The notes beneath the pieces are model-generated. The model saw nothing but the letters and a program-made list of their open reading frames with translations. It was not told the origin of the DNA and did not search any database. DNA of 64,000 nucleotides from Maribacter sp. 1_MG-2023. GTDB lineage: Bacteria; Bacteroidota; Bacteroidia; Flavobacteriales; Flavobacteriaceae. Made by a program: the position numbers and the translations under genes. The stretch lies in assembly GCF_030547005.1 (NCBI RefSeq), contig NZ_JAUOPN010000005.1, positions 124,001-188,000 on the forward strand. Reading direction: 5' to 3'. Shown piece after piece: positions 45,516-54,540 of the stretch (positions are counted from its first letter, which is position 1; each line of letters opens with the position of its first letter).

Positions 45516-47352
45516 TTGCAATTTTGTTTTCTTCTGTTTTATAATTGATGGTAACACGTGTACCTTGTCCAAGTTCTGAGTTTATGAATAAACGACCGTT
45601 AATATAGTCGATACGTTCTTTCATAAAAAACAGACCCATACCGCCTTCACTATTATTTTTTGGTAATTTTCCTAAAATAGAATCATCAAAACCTTTACCA
45701 TCATCATCTATGACTACACTTAAAATAGGATAGGAGTAATTTAAGGTAACCAAAATATAATTTGCTTCTGCATATTTTATGGCATTGTTAACCGCTTCTT
45801 GGGTAACGCGATAAATATTAGTTTCAGCTAGCGAGTCGAACCTAATATTAGCATCGGTCTTATTTTTAAACAGAACCGTCTTACCTGTTAATTTAGAAAG
45901 CTCTGTGGTCATTTTATGAATTGCAGGGAATATACCATGGTCGCTTAACTCTGGTGGAGTAAGATTAAAGGTAGCTGTTCTAACACCTTTTATTAAGTCT
46001 GATGTCAGAGATTTTAAATAGGCGATTTTCTCTCTCGTCTTGTCCTTGTTTTCAATATCAATAGATTCAATATTGAATTTAAGTGCGGTCAACATTTGTC
46101 CGATTCCATCATGGATATCTTTGGCGATACGTTTGCGTTCCTCTTCCTGACCCTCAACTATTTGACTTGCCTGCACTTTTTTTTGCTGCATGCGTTCTTC
46201 AAAATTCTGCTTGGTCAATTGCTGTACTTTAAGCTGATTTTCTTTACGTTCTGTAATGTCTGAGCATAGAATAAGAATGTCTTGCTCTAAAGTAGATTGA
46301 TGCATGGGTACGATAGACATATCTAACCAAATCGTAGCGCCTTTTGTGGTTACTACCTGCAGCTCTTCATTACGCATTACATTTTTTCTATTGATTTTCA
46401 GCACCTCTTTAAGGTACGATTGCTGACCTTCTTCAATAGTGAGTATTTCAGAAATAGGTTTGTTTACAGGTGCCGTATCATGCCCTAATAAGTCTAAGAA
46501 TTTCTTACTAATAAATACGATGGTACCATCTTTTCGAATACTGGCAAAAAGAGCAGCATTATCAATAACAAAATTTAGTTCTTGCAACTCTTTGAGCGAG
46601 CGTTCTTTCTCGTCATATAAACTTTGAATCTTTACTAGTTGATCTTTTGACTCTTCATCTTTACCCATTAAATGACCGATGGTATTTTTAATTTGAATGG
46701 ATAACGGTCGGAAAATAACAAAGATTTCTAGAAGAAGAATTGCCAAAGAGAATGCCAATAACCAATACTCTTTTCTTTTTAGTTTCTGAAGTTGTTCATT
46801 ACTGCGGGCATCATATTCATTAACGATTTGATCCATAATACTTAAAAACGGACGTTCATTATGCAACAATGTATTAAGGTCATTTTCTTGAACATTGGCG
46901 TTGATATTTTGCTCGTGAGTTGCAAGAATGTTTTCAACAGCTGTGACCATGGCAGAATGGTGCGGCTCTAATTCTTTGAAAAGTGACTGTACTTTGGGGT
47001 CATCTTCGTAAGGCAGGTTAAAAGAAGCATCGCCTAAATGAAGTCCGTCGTGCGATACTTTCCAAACGCTTAGTGTTTTCTCAATTTCAGATAATATTAA
47101 TTTTTTATCTGTAGGGTCGTTACTATTTTTTAGTAGCAAGGTTTCTTTCACCAGTTTTTGGCTAAAGGCACGTTGTCTACCCGCTACATTAATAAGTTCA
47201 GAATCGCCAGATTGTGCTTTTAGGTGAAGTTGAATAAGTACTTGGGCTATAATAACGGTAAGCGCAATGGCAGCCAATGCCAATAAATACCACTTACGTA
47301 TACGTATAAACGTAGCCGTATCCAATGGTATATTGTGCTCGTTATTGGCCAT
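45502..47352 (-). CDS. NarX-like nitrate/nitrite sensor histidine kinase
   Basis: 616 residues. Two membrane helices (about 18-38 and 195-213) bracket a PilJ/NarX-type sensor domain carrying SELINVAGRQRAFSQKLV, which resembles the NarX nitrate-binding P-box (IN-x-AG-x-x-R-x-x-S). A PAS domain follows at about 258-370. The C-terminus is a HisKA_3 dimerisation helix (EEERKRIAKDIHDGIGQM, His phosphoacceptor in DIHDG) and HATPase with EAVNNAIKYAEA, DDDGKGFDD and GGMGLFFMKERI, the class that pairs with LuxR/NarL regulators. Its regulator is probably the orphan NarL-type gene at 60188. Confidence 0.88.
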   Translation of the reverse strand: MANNEHNIPLDTATFIRIRKWYLLALAAIALTVIIAQVLIQLHLKAQSGDSELINVAGRQRAFSQKLVKETLLLKNSNDPTDKKLILSEIEKTLSVWKVSHDGLHLGDASFNLPYEDDPKVQSLFKELEPHHSAMVTAVENILATHEQNINANVQENDLNTLLHNERPFLSIMDQIVNEYDARSNEQLQKLKRKEYWLLAFSLAILLLEIFVIFRPLSIQIKNTIGHLMGKDEESKDQLVKIQSLYDEKERSLKELQELNFVIDNAALFASIRKDGTIVFISKKFLDLLGHDTAPVNKPISEILTIEEGQQSYLKEVLKINRKNVMRNEELQVVTTKGATIWLDMSIVPMHQSTLEQDILILCSDITERKENQLKVQQLTKQNFEERMQQKKVQASQIVEGQEEERKRIAKDIHDGIGQMLTALKFNIESIDIENKDKTREKIAYLKSLTSDLIKGVRTATFNLTPPELSDHGIFPAIHKMTTELSKLTGKTVLFKNKTDANIRFDSLAETNIYRVTQEAVNNAIKYAEANYILVTLNYSYPILSVVIDDDGKGFDDSILGKLPKNNSEGGMGLFFMKERIDYINGRLFINSELGQGTRVTINYKTEENKIANGTE

Positions 47353-47374
47353 AAAAGTAATTAGTAAATTATAC

Positions 47375-47965
47375 TTAGGCGTGCAGTGCCTTGGTAATTA
47401 AATCTAAAGAATATTTAGACAACGGTAATTTTAATGCCGCTTCTTGACCTTTCTTAGACATTTTTTTCCATGTTTTCTGAACGATGTCTATAGTCTTATC
47501 CTCAGGATGTTTATGAGAAAAGGGTTCAAAATAGAACTCTAAGAATACTAGACAGATAACATCTTCTAAAGATTGAGTTTCTTCGTTTTTCTTTAGCTGT
47601 TTTTTCTCTAAAAGAAATTTGACTTTGTCAATGGTTTTATCATCATAACCAACATCTTCTAAAACAGAAGCAGCTTTCTTGCCATGGAATTTTTTTAGTT
47701 CTTGTCGCCATCTTAGATATCCCTCGCGGTTCATTTCATAAGACTCTCTAGGTATTTCCCATCTGCAGATGTGTTGACAACGCGCTGTAAGGCGTAATGC
47801 TTCAGATGCAGTTGGGTCAAACTCATTTAGGCGTTCTGTCATTCGAATACCGTAGAGTACTTCTTTAGGGTAGGTAGTACCTTCAAAAATTTCAGTATTT
47901 GGATCTTGCTTGTTGGCTTCGTCAAAATGTTGAAATGCTACCAGTAATTTTTCTGTCGTCGCCAT
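47375..47965 (-). CDS. DUF4202 family protein
   Basis: 196 residues. Features such as LLVAFQHFDEANKQDPNT, ARCQHICRWEIPRESYEMNR and EDVICLVFLEFYFEPFSH match the DUF4202 family as I know it, which tends to sit in nitrogen-assimilation operons. Two His-containing segments (CQHICRWE and EFYFEPFSHKH) look like metal-binding positions in an HD-like helical fold. Function is unknown. It is the third gene of the nirB operon, 21 bases after nirD. Confidence 0.8.
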   Translation of the reverse strand: MATTEKLLVAFQHFDEANKQDPNTEIFEGTTYPKEVLYGIRMTERLNEFDPTASEALRLTARCQHICRWEIPRESYEMNREGYLRWRQELKKFHGKKAASVLEDVGYDDKTIDKVKFLLEKKQLKKNEETQSLEDVICLVFLEFYFEPFSHKHPEDKTIDIVQKTWKKMSKKGQEAALKLPLSKYSLDLITKALHA

Positions 47966-47986
47966 AAGTCAATTATTTACTCAAAG

Positions 47987-48364
47987 CTATTCAGAAAAGC
48001 CAACATACACAAAGTCCGACTCTATTTTTACCGGGTAAATGGCGATAGCGTCCAAATCTCCATTTAAATTTTCGCCAGATTCTAACGAGAAAGTCCTTTT
48101 GTGTAATGGGCAAGCTATTTTCGGAATTCCCTTATGGTCGCCAAGCATACCTCTTGACAAAACATTTTCGAGTTTCTCAGGCGATAAATTCTGGCAAGCA
48201 TACCACTTGTTAAGTCTTGAGAAATTAAAAACGGCAATCTGTAAATCTTTATATTTTACACATGATCCACCATCATTAGGAAAAGCGCTTACAGGAGCAA
48301 CTTTAAACCATACGCTAACTTCTTCTTCTTTTACCGTTTTATATTTTGAAAGTAATTCGCTCAT
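47987..48364 (-). CDS. nirD: Nitrite reductase (NADH) small subunit
   Basis: 125-residue Rieske-like small subunit of assimilatory nitrite reductase. The Rieske fold is visible (VSVWFKVAPVSAFP, IACPLHKRTFSLESGENL), but only the second Cys-x2-His pair of a Rieske cluster is present (CPLH); the first site reads CQNLSP without His, so no [2Fe-2S] is expected, as in other NirD proteins. It starts 35 bases after nirB, with which it forms the enzyme that reduces nitrite to ammonium. Confidence 0.92.
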   Translation of the reverse strand: MSELLSKYKTVKEEEVSVWFKVAPVSAFPNDGGSCVKYKDLQIAVFNFSRLNKWYACQNLSPEKLENVLSRGMLGDHKGIPKIACPLHKRTFSLESGENLNGDLDAIAIYPVKIESDFVYVGFSE

Positions 48365-48399
48365 AATTTTATCTTTTAAAACAATGCCTTTTTTATAGC

Positions 48400-50946
48400 T
48401 TATAGTACTTCTTCAGCCTTTTTGCGTTTGGCTTCCCAATGTTTTGGCATTTTCTGATCACGCAACGGTACAAAAACTAAGTTGTCATCTCTATCATCAG
48501 AATTCACAAAATGGTTGAAACGTTTCTTTGTTTCTTCATTTTCAATTGCCTGTTTCCATTCGCACTCATATGCATCGATCAAAAATGCCATTTGCTGCTC
48601 TAACTCGGCATTGATGTTTAGGCTGTCTTCGATAACTACTTTTTTAAGCTCCTCAATACCACCTTCCAATTTATCTAACCAAGCTGCTGTTCGCATTAAT
48701 GGTGCAGCAGTTTGTATGTAGTACATTAGATATCGGTCTAAATATTTTATTACAGTTTCGTTATCTATCTGTTCGGCTAATAATTTGGCATGTTTAGGTG
48801 TTGCACCACCATTACCACCAACATATAAATTCCAACCGCCCTCTACTGCTATTACGCCAAAATCTTTTCCACGTGCTTCAGCACATTCACGTATACAACC
48901 AGATACGCCGCCTTTTAATTTATGTGGTGAACGTAACCCTTTATATCTATTTTCTAATTCTATTGCAAAAGAGATACTTTCATCTAAGCCGTAACGGCAC
49001 CATGTTGATCCTACACAACTTTTTACCGTTCGTAAAGATTTACCGTAAGCATGTCCGCTTTCAAAACCAGCATCAATTAATTCTTTCCAGATGGCAGGTA
49101 AATCATTTAATTCCGCTCCGAAGAAATCGATACGTGCACCACCTGTAATTTTGGTGTACAGGTTATATTTAGAACCTATTTTACCCAGTACAATCAAATC
49201 TTGAGGTGTGATTTCTCCACCTGCGATTCTTGGTACTACAGAGTATGTTCCATTACGTTGAATGTTTGCCAAGAACTTATCATTCGTATCTTGAGTAACA
49301 TCTTCTACGTTAGGGGTAACATTGTATAAACTTGCGAATATTGAAGAAACTAAAGGCTTACAAGTCTCGCAACCATGACCGGTACCACAAGTATCTAAAA
49401 CTTCATTAAAACTTGTTAGTTTCTTGGTTTTTATAATGATGTATAGTTCTTGACGGCTATATTCAAAATGCTCACAGATAACATTTTTAACCGTTTTACC
49501 TAGAGACTTTAAAGTTTCATTTACTAGATCCGTTACCATTGGTTTACAACCACCACAACTTGTACTTGCTTTGGTGCAGCCGATAACACCAGCTAAATCT
49601 TCACAAGTACCATCTTTAATTGAATTGCAAATTTCACCTTTCGTTACATTCTCACAAGAACAAATTTGAGCTTCATCTGGTAAATCTAAAGCACTTCCAA
49701 AAGCAGAACCACCTTCGCTTGCAGGTAGAATTAATTGAGAAGCATCTTCAGGTATTGCCATTCCGTTCAAGTAAATTTGGTGTAGCATACTATAATCAGA
49801 TGCGTCACCAACTAAAATACCGCCTAGCAGTTCTTTGCCATCGAGACTAACATTAATTCTCTTATATAAATGTTGTGTTTTGTTTTCAAAAATTATGGAG
49901 TGTCCCTTTGCTGCAGGCATAAAAGGCTCGCCAAAACTAGCAACATCAACCCCAATTAACTTTAGTTTTGTCGACATGTCTATCTCAGCAGGCATTAGTG
50001 TTTCTGTATGGCCTAAAATTTGGTCTACTGCCACACCAGCCATATCGTAGCCAGGTGCAACTAACCCGTAAATCATTTGATTATAAAGAGCAATCTCGCC
50101 TATCGCATATATATTGTTATCAGATGTTAGCATTTTGTTATCGACAACAATACCGCCACGAACACCAACTTCTAATCCGGAACTTCTGCCTAATTCATCT
50201 CTTGGGCGAATACCTGCAGAAACTACTAACATTTCAACATCTAAAACATCATCTTCTCCAAATTCCATTCCTGTAATGTATCCATCATCCCCAAGAATTT
50301 GATTTGTAGCTTTACTAAGGTGTATGTTTAAACCAATAGATTCTAGTTTCAATTGTAGTACTTGACTACTTCTAGAGTCTAATTGTCTTGGCATTAATTT
50401 TGGGGCGAACTCAACAATGTGTGGTTCTAAGCCCATATCCATTACTGCTTTACCAGCTTCTAGACCCAAAAGCCCGCCACCTAAAACAGCAGCTTTTGCA
50501 TTCGGGTTTTTTGCCTTTAGTTTAGCGGCATAAGCCAACATGCCTTCTAAGTCTTCTATAGTTCTGTATACAAAAACACCTTCTTTCTCAACACCTTTAA
50601 TAGGTGGCACGAAAGCAGATGACCCTGTGGCTAAAACCAGATAGTCATATGAGAACTCCCTATCTTTTGCGGTAGTGATGGTTTTATTGGTTCTATGGAT
50701 GTCAGCAACACGTTCATCTACAATTAATTCTATACCATTTTCTGCGTACCATTCTGCCGGAGCCATTTCTAGGGCTTTAGCATCTTGGTTTTCAAAAAAT
50801 TCACTTAGGTGAACTCTATCATATGCAGGTCTGGGCTCTTCTCCAAAAACAACAAGTTTAAATTGTTTGCTTTCTTCTTTAGCTACAAACTTCTCACAAA
50901 ATTTGTACCCTACCATTCCATTACCGACAACTAGTATAGTTTTCAT
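48400..50946 (-). CDS. nirB: Nitrite reductase (NADH) large subunit
   Basis: 848-residue siroheme enzyme that reduces nitrite to ammonium with NADH in the cytosol. From the N-terminus: FAD domain (ILVVGNGMVGYKFCEKF), NAD site (AAVLGGGLLGLEAGKAV), two BFD-type [2Fe-2S] regions (CSCENVTKGEIC...CGGCKP and CGTGHGCETCKP), and the siroheme/[4Fe-4S] domain with ligand cysteines in SCVGSTWCRYG and SGCIRECAEARG. Length is standard. It heads a leftward operon nirB-nirD-DUF4202-kinase-siroheme synthase. A TACGTA-N4-TACGTA operator sits 31 bases upstream of its ATG. Confidence 0.95.
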   Translation of the reverse strand: MKTILVVGNGMVGYKFCEKFVAKEESKQFKLVVFGEEPRPAYDRVHLSEFFENQDAKALEMAPAEWYAENGIELIVDERVADIHRTNKTITTAKDREFSYDYLVLATGSSAFVPPIKGVEKEGVFVYRTIEDLEGMLAYAAKLKAKNPNAKAAVLGGGLLGLEAGKAVMDMGLEPHIVEFAPKLMPRQLDSRSSQVLQLKLESIGLNIHLSKATNQILGDDGYITGMEFGEDDVLDVEMLVVSAGIRPRDELGRSSGLEVGVRGGIVVDNKMLTSDNNIYAIGEIALYNQMIYGLVAPGYDMAGVAVDQILGHTETLMPAEIDMSTKLKLIGVDVASFGEPFMPAAKGHSIIFENKTQHLYKRINVSLDGKELLGGILVGDASDYSMLHQIYLNGMAIPEDASQLILPASEGGSAFGSALDLPDEAQICSCENVTKGEICNSIKDGTCEDLAGVIGCTKASTSCGGCKPMVTDLVNETLKSLGKTVKNVICEHFEYSRQELYIIIKTKKLTSFNEVLDTCGTGHGCETCKPLVSSIFASLYNVTPNVEDVTQDTNDKFLANIQRNGTYSVVPRIAGGEITPQDLIVLGKIGSKYNLYTKITGGARIDFFGAELNDLPAIWKELIDAGFESGHAYGKSLRTVKSCVGSTWCRYGLDESISFAIELENRYKGLRSPHKLKGGVSGCIRECAEARGKDFGVIAVEGGWNLYVGGNGGATPKHAKLLAEQIDNETVIKYLDRYLMYYIQTAAPLMRTAAWLDKLEGGIEELKKVVIEDSLNINAELEQQMAFLIDAYECEWKQAIENEETKKRFNHFVNSDDRDDNLVFVPLRDQKMPKHWEAKRKKAEEVL

Positions 50947-50976
50947 ACGCTTACTTATTTAGCTATATAGCAATAT

Positions 50977-50992
50977 TACGTATAAATACGTA
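50977..50992. promoter_or_regulatory. Nitrate-island operator TACGTATAAATACGTA (nirB/cobA)
   Basis: Two TACGTA half-sites separated by four bases lie between divergent nirB (ATG at 50946) and cobA (51053). The same 6-4-6 palindrome recurs at other promoters of the island. ACGTA-N4-TACGT has the 5-4-5 spacing of FNR-type sites. A lone extra TACGTA is at 51020. Confidence 0.7.
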
Positions 50993-51052
50993 CATATTCT
51001 ATAATTATACCAAAATAAATACGTATTCTTGTTGCTAAATCGATAATTAATA

Positions 51053-51844
51053 ATGCTAAATACTATGAAGATGGAATTAGAGAAAACGGCAAAAGTTAGT
51101 TTAGTAGGAGCGGGTCCGGGAGCTAAAGATCTAATAACAGTAAGGGGTTTGAAGGTGTTGAACGAAGCGGATGTTATATTATACGATGCATTAATTAGCG
51201 ATGAATTATTATCTGAACTACGTACCGATATACCTAAGATATATACAGGAAAAAGATGTGGTAAACATTCTCATACCCAAAATGAAATCAATGAACTTAT
51301 AGTAAAATACGCATTTGAGTTTGGACATGTAGTGAGATTAAAAGGCGGAGATCCATTTGTTTTTGGTAGAGCTAATGAAGAGATAGAATATGTAGAGGCT
51401 TTTGGTATACCTGTAAGTATTATACCGGGTATTTCAAGTTCAATTGCCGTACCATCTAGTCAAGGAATACCTATGACCAAAAGAGGGGTAAGCAGTAGTT
51501 TTTGGGTGATGACCGCCACTAAAAAAGATGGTACATTTTCACAAGATTTGCAATATGCCGCAAAATCATCTACCACAATGGTCATATTAATGGGGATAAG
51601 AAAGCTTAATGAAATTGTAGATGAGGTTAGTAAATATAGGGGTAGAATGACACCTATAGCTGTAATACAAAACGGAACCACAGAAAATGAAAGCTGCGTT
51701 GTGGCTACCTTAGATAGTATTCATCAACACCAATCATCCATAGATACAAATATGCATGGAATTATAGTAATAGGTGATGTAGTAGCCGATCATCCATCTT
51801 TTTTTGAAGAAGAAGTACAGCGTATATTACATGATGCTATTTAA
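51053..51844 (+). CDS. cobA: Uroporphyrinogen-III C-methyltransferase
   Basis: SAM-dependent methylase of 263 residues making precorrin-2 from uroporphyrinogen III, first step to siroheme. It shows VSLVGAGPGAKDLITVRGLK (family signature), DVILYDALIS, YTGKRCGKHSHTQNEIN, the GGDPFVFGRANEE signature 2 and IPGISSSIAVPSSQGIP. It supplies the siroheme precursor for NirB together with the CysG-N gene at 44931. Divergent from nirB with a shared operator between them. An in-frame ATG four codons later (MKMELEK) is another possible start. Confidence 0.94.
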   Translation: MLNTMKMELEKTAKVSLVGAGPGAKDLITVRGLKVLNEADVILYDALISDELLSELRTDIPKIYTGKRCGKHSHTQNEINELIVKYAFEFGHVVRLKGGDPFVFGRANEEIEYVEAFGIPVSIIPGISSSIAVPSSQGIPMTKRGVSSSFWVMTATKKDGTFSQDLQYAAKSSTTMVILMGIRKLNEIVDEVSKYRGRMTPIAVIQNGTTENESCVVATLDSIHQHQSSIDTNMHGIIVIGDVVADHPSFFEEEVQRILHDAI

Positions 51845-52028
51845 AGCATATCTCTTCCTTTAAACACTACTTTCTACGTAGCAATTTTAGAAAATAACTT
51901 CTTGTTTTAAATCTGAAATTCCGAATAATTGATTTTCATCTTATTGAAATTCCGAATGTGATAATTGACCAGCCGTAATAATTAAAATTGTGCAATTATA
52001 CGTAGTAAATGATCAAATTATTTAAAAC

Positions 52029-52062
52029 TACGTATAATTACGTATTAAATATAGTAGGTTTG
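52029..52062 (+). promoter_or_regulatory. Operator TACGTATAATTACGTA plus TAGGTTTG promoter box upstream of the nitrate transporter
   Basis: A perfect TACGTA-TAAT-TACGTA palindrome (52029-52044) is followed 10 bases later by TAGGTTTG (52055-52062), an exact match to the Bacteroidota -7 consensus TAnnTTTG. The operator occupies the place where the -33 element would be, as expected for an activator site. The transporter ATG is at 52093. Confidence 0.7.
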
Positions 52063-52092
52063 TACTGAGTTATAAACGAAACTTTTACTATT

Positions 52093-53520
52093 ATGGAAAA
52101 TCAATCTAAAAAATCCACAACCTTAAAGTTAACTGATTTGAAAAGTATGCCAATACGTACTTTTTGGATTACATCAATAGCATTCTTTATATGCTTCTTT
52201 GCTTGGTTTGGTATTGTACCATTTATGCCAGATGTAGTTAAGGATTTAGGGTTGACTCCCGATCAAAAATGGAACTCTATAATATTAGCGGTTACAGGTA
52301 CCGTTTTTGCTAGACTGTTAATTGGTAAGCTTTGTGATAAATACGGACCTAGATTATGTTATACCTATTTATTAATATTAGGAGCCATACCAGTAATACT
52401 AATTGGCTTTGTTCAAACACCAACGCAATTCTTAATATGTAGATTGTTTATAGGGTTTATTGGAGCATCATTTGTAATTACTCAGTTTCATACTTCTATT
52501 ATGTTTGCCCCCAATATTGTGGGTACTGCCAATGCTACCTCAGCTGGCTGGGGTAATTTAGGTGGTGGTGCCAATCGTCTTGGTATGCCATTAATTGCTG
52601 CTGCAGTGGTGAGTTTTGGAGTTGCCGATGAAATTGCTTGGAGATATTCAATGATCATCGCTGGTGTAATTGCGATGTTAATGGGTGTTGTGTATTACTT
52701 TTTTACGCAAGATACTCCCGAAGGCAATTTTAAAGAATTGAAAGAAGCTGGCAAAATGCCGAAGCTTAAAAAAGATGAAGAATCATTTGTAAGTGTATTG
52801 AAAGATTATAGAGTGTGGATACTTTTCATAGTTTATGCAGCATCTTTTGGTATGGAACTTACCGTGTATGGTACAATGGATGATTACTTGCAAAACACCT
52901 TCGGACTAACAAGGTCTACGGCTGGTAATTTGGTACTTTCTTTTGCATTAATGAACATATTTGCAAGAACCTTAGGTGGCTTTTTCGGTGATCGCTTTGG
53001 TAGATTAAAAGGTTTGAGAGGTAGGGTACTTTTCTTGACAGTAATACTAGCGCTTGAAGGTGTTATGCTTTCAACATTTTCTTTAGCTACAAGTTTTACC
53101 ATGGGTATTATATTCTTAATTGCTTTTAGTGTTACGGTACAAATGGCAGAAGGTGCAACCTTCTCGGTAGTACCATTTATAAACAAAAAAGCAATTGGTT
53201 CTATATCTGGTATTGTAGGTGCAGGTGGTAATGTTGGTGCATTTTTAGCGGCATTATTACTTAAATCGAAATCGGCAATGGCAGAAACAAATGCCTTAGC
53301 GGCGAATTCAAATTTAGGTGAAGAAGCCATGAAAGCGGCACAGGCTGCTGCTGCTTCAGGTGCAGTGTCAAGCGGTTATTTCATAATTGGTGGTTTTGTA
53401 GTAGTTACGGCCTTGACAACACTTGCTATTAAATTCTCTGTAGAAGATGAAAAACAAGTAAAAGAAGAATTGAATAAAGTTAGCAAGCCAGTAATTGATT
53501 TATCTCCAAGTACTATATAA
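52093..53520 (+). CDS. Nitrate/nitrite transporter, NarK/NRT2 family
   Basis: 475-residue MFS permease with about 12 helices. The two nitrate-signature segments are visible: GWGNLGGGANRLGMPLI near 155-171 in the first half and GIVGAGGNVGAFLAALLL near 374-391 in the second. Conserved MFS loops RLLIGKLCDKYGPRL and RTLGGFFGDRFGRLKG are also present. It moves nitrate (or exchanges nitrate/nitrite) across the inner membrane, in parallel with the ABC transporter downstream. First gene of the rightward run; the FNR-like gene starts 12 bases later. Confidence 0.92.
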   Translation: MENQSKKSTTLKLTDLKSMPIRTFWITSIAFFICFFAWFGIVPFMPDVVKDLGLTPDQKWNSIILAVTGTVFARLLIGKLCDKYGPRLCYTYLLILGAIPVILIGFVQTPTQFLICRLFIGFIGASFVITQFHTSIMFAPNIVGTANATSAGWGNLGGGANRLGMPLIAAAVVSFGVADEIAWRYSMIIAGVIAMLMGVVYYFFTQDTPEGNFKELKEAGKMPKLKKDEESFVSVLKDYRVWILFIVYAASFGMELTVYGTMDDYLQNTFGLTRSTAGNLVLSFALMNIFARTLGGFFGDRFGRLKGLRGRVLFLTVILALEGVMLSTFSLATSFTMGIIFLIAFSVTVQMAEGATFSVVPFINKKAIGSISGIVGAGGNVGAFLAALLLKSKSAMAETNALAANSNLGEEAMKAAQAAAASGAVSSGYFIIGGFVVVTALTTLAIKFSVEDEKQVKEELNKVSKPVIDLSPSTI

Positions 53521-53532
53521 ATAAGATTAACT

Positions 53533-54291
53533 ATGCGTACAGGCACAACAAACATATCAAAGTTCTCTTCCGATAATTCGGAACTACTTGATAGTGCCTG
53601 TGGTATTTGTACCAATAAGAAATGCCTAATTCAAAAGAATATTCATTCTTCTAATATTGACGAATTAGTACAAGCAAGAAAAGAAATTAAATGTAAAAAG
53701 GGGCAGCAGTTTATCATGGAAGGTGCTTCTGTTACCGGACTATTTTTTCTACTAAGTGGCAAGGTCAAGGTATTAAGAACCGGTCTTCATGGTAAAGAAC
53801 AAATTGTACGCTTTGCAACTCCGGGTGAAATTATTGGGCATAGAGGTTTTGGCACAGAAGAAACCTACCCCATAAGTGCTATTGCATTGGTAGATTGTAC
53901 ACTCTGCTATTTTTCAAAAGAAGTATTACAGAAAACATTAAGAGAAACACCTACCCTAACATATGATTTCATGTTGTTTTATGCGAACGAACTTAATCGC
54001 AGTGAAATTCGAGTAAAATCGCTATCTCAAATGACGGTTAGAGAACGTGTCATAGATACCTTATTATATATCAATCGTAAGTTTGGGCAAACCAACGGAT
54101 TTTCTTCCTTGTTATTAAGTAGACGGGAGTACGCAGACTACGCTGGTACTACAGAAGAACAGGTCATAAGAATGTTTTCTATTCTTAAAAAAGAAGGCTT
54201 ATTAATTACTAAAGGTAAAAGAGTAGGTATTTCTGATATTGATTTACTTAAAAAAGAAATCTCAGAACACAACTTCTACTTAGATAGTTAA
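53533..54291 (+). CDS. FNR-like Crp/Fnr transcriptional regulator with cysteine cluster
   Basis: 252 residues: cyclic-nucleotide-like sensor domain (about 55-150), dimer helix (YDFMLFYANELNRSEIRVKS) and HTH near 190-235 (LSRREYADYAGTTEEQVIRM). The N-terminus carries Cys23, Cys26 and Cys31 (CGICTNKKC) and the sensor domain has Cys122 and Cys125, closely matching E. coli FNR ligands Cys20, Cys23, Cys29 and Cys122. An oxygen- or NO-sensitive [4Fe-4S] cluster is therefore plausible. In the recognition helix the FNR Ser212 position appears to be Ile while Glu and Arg are kept, so a different half-site is expected. Co-directional with the transporter before it and nrt genes after it. Confidence 0.88.
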   Translation: MRTGTTNISKFSSDNSELLDSACGICTNKKCLIQKNIHSSNIDELVQARKEIKCKKGQQFIMEGASVTGLFFLLSGKVKVLRTGLHGKEQIVRFATPGEIIGHRGFGTEETYPISAIALVDCTLCYFSKEVLQKTLRETPTLTYDFMLFYANELNRSEIRVKSLSQMTVRERVIDTLLYINRKFGQTNGFSSLLLSRREYADYAGTTEEQVIRMFSILKKEGLLITKGKRVGISDIDLLKKEISEHNFYLDS

Positions 54292-54484
54292 TAATACGTA
54301 CTTCCTCAAACCCGGTACTTACGTAGTTAAATTCTCCTGTTTCTTACTTAATAAGTTGCTGTTAAATAGCATTTTATAAATAAAAGCTGCTTTTTCGCAT
54401 ATTATGATATGGTTATTGGTCATATTAAAATATGGTGCAAAAAGACGTTTGAACATTCCTAATGTCATTTATGAAAAACATCAT

Positions 54485-54520
54485 TACGTATATATTTGTA
54501 GAAATAAGTATTAATACGTA
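54485..54520 (+). promoter_or_regulatory. Two imperfect operators and a TATATTTG box upstream of the nitrate ABC transporter
   Basis: TACGTATATATTTGTA (54485-54500) and TAAGTATTAATACGTA (54505-54520) are both 6-4-6 sites with one mismatched half, 20 bases apart (two helical turns). TATATTTG (54491-54498), an exact -7 consensus, overlaps the first. Single half-sites also occur at 54295 and 54320. The binding-protein ATG is at 54541. Confidence 0.6.
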
Positions 54521-54540
54521 GAACACTAAATTATAAGATT

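Noticed and set aside
47295-47314. TACGTATACGTATAAACGTA inside the NarX-like kinase gene
   Set aside because: It encodes the Arg/Ile-rich residues before the first membrane helix and lacks the 6-4-6 spacing; chance similarity to the operator.
48039-50302. Several plus-strand reading frames within nirB and nirD
   Set aside because: They are antisense shadows of well-supported genes and have no recognisable protein features.
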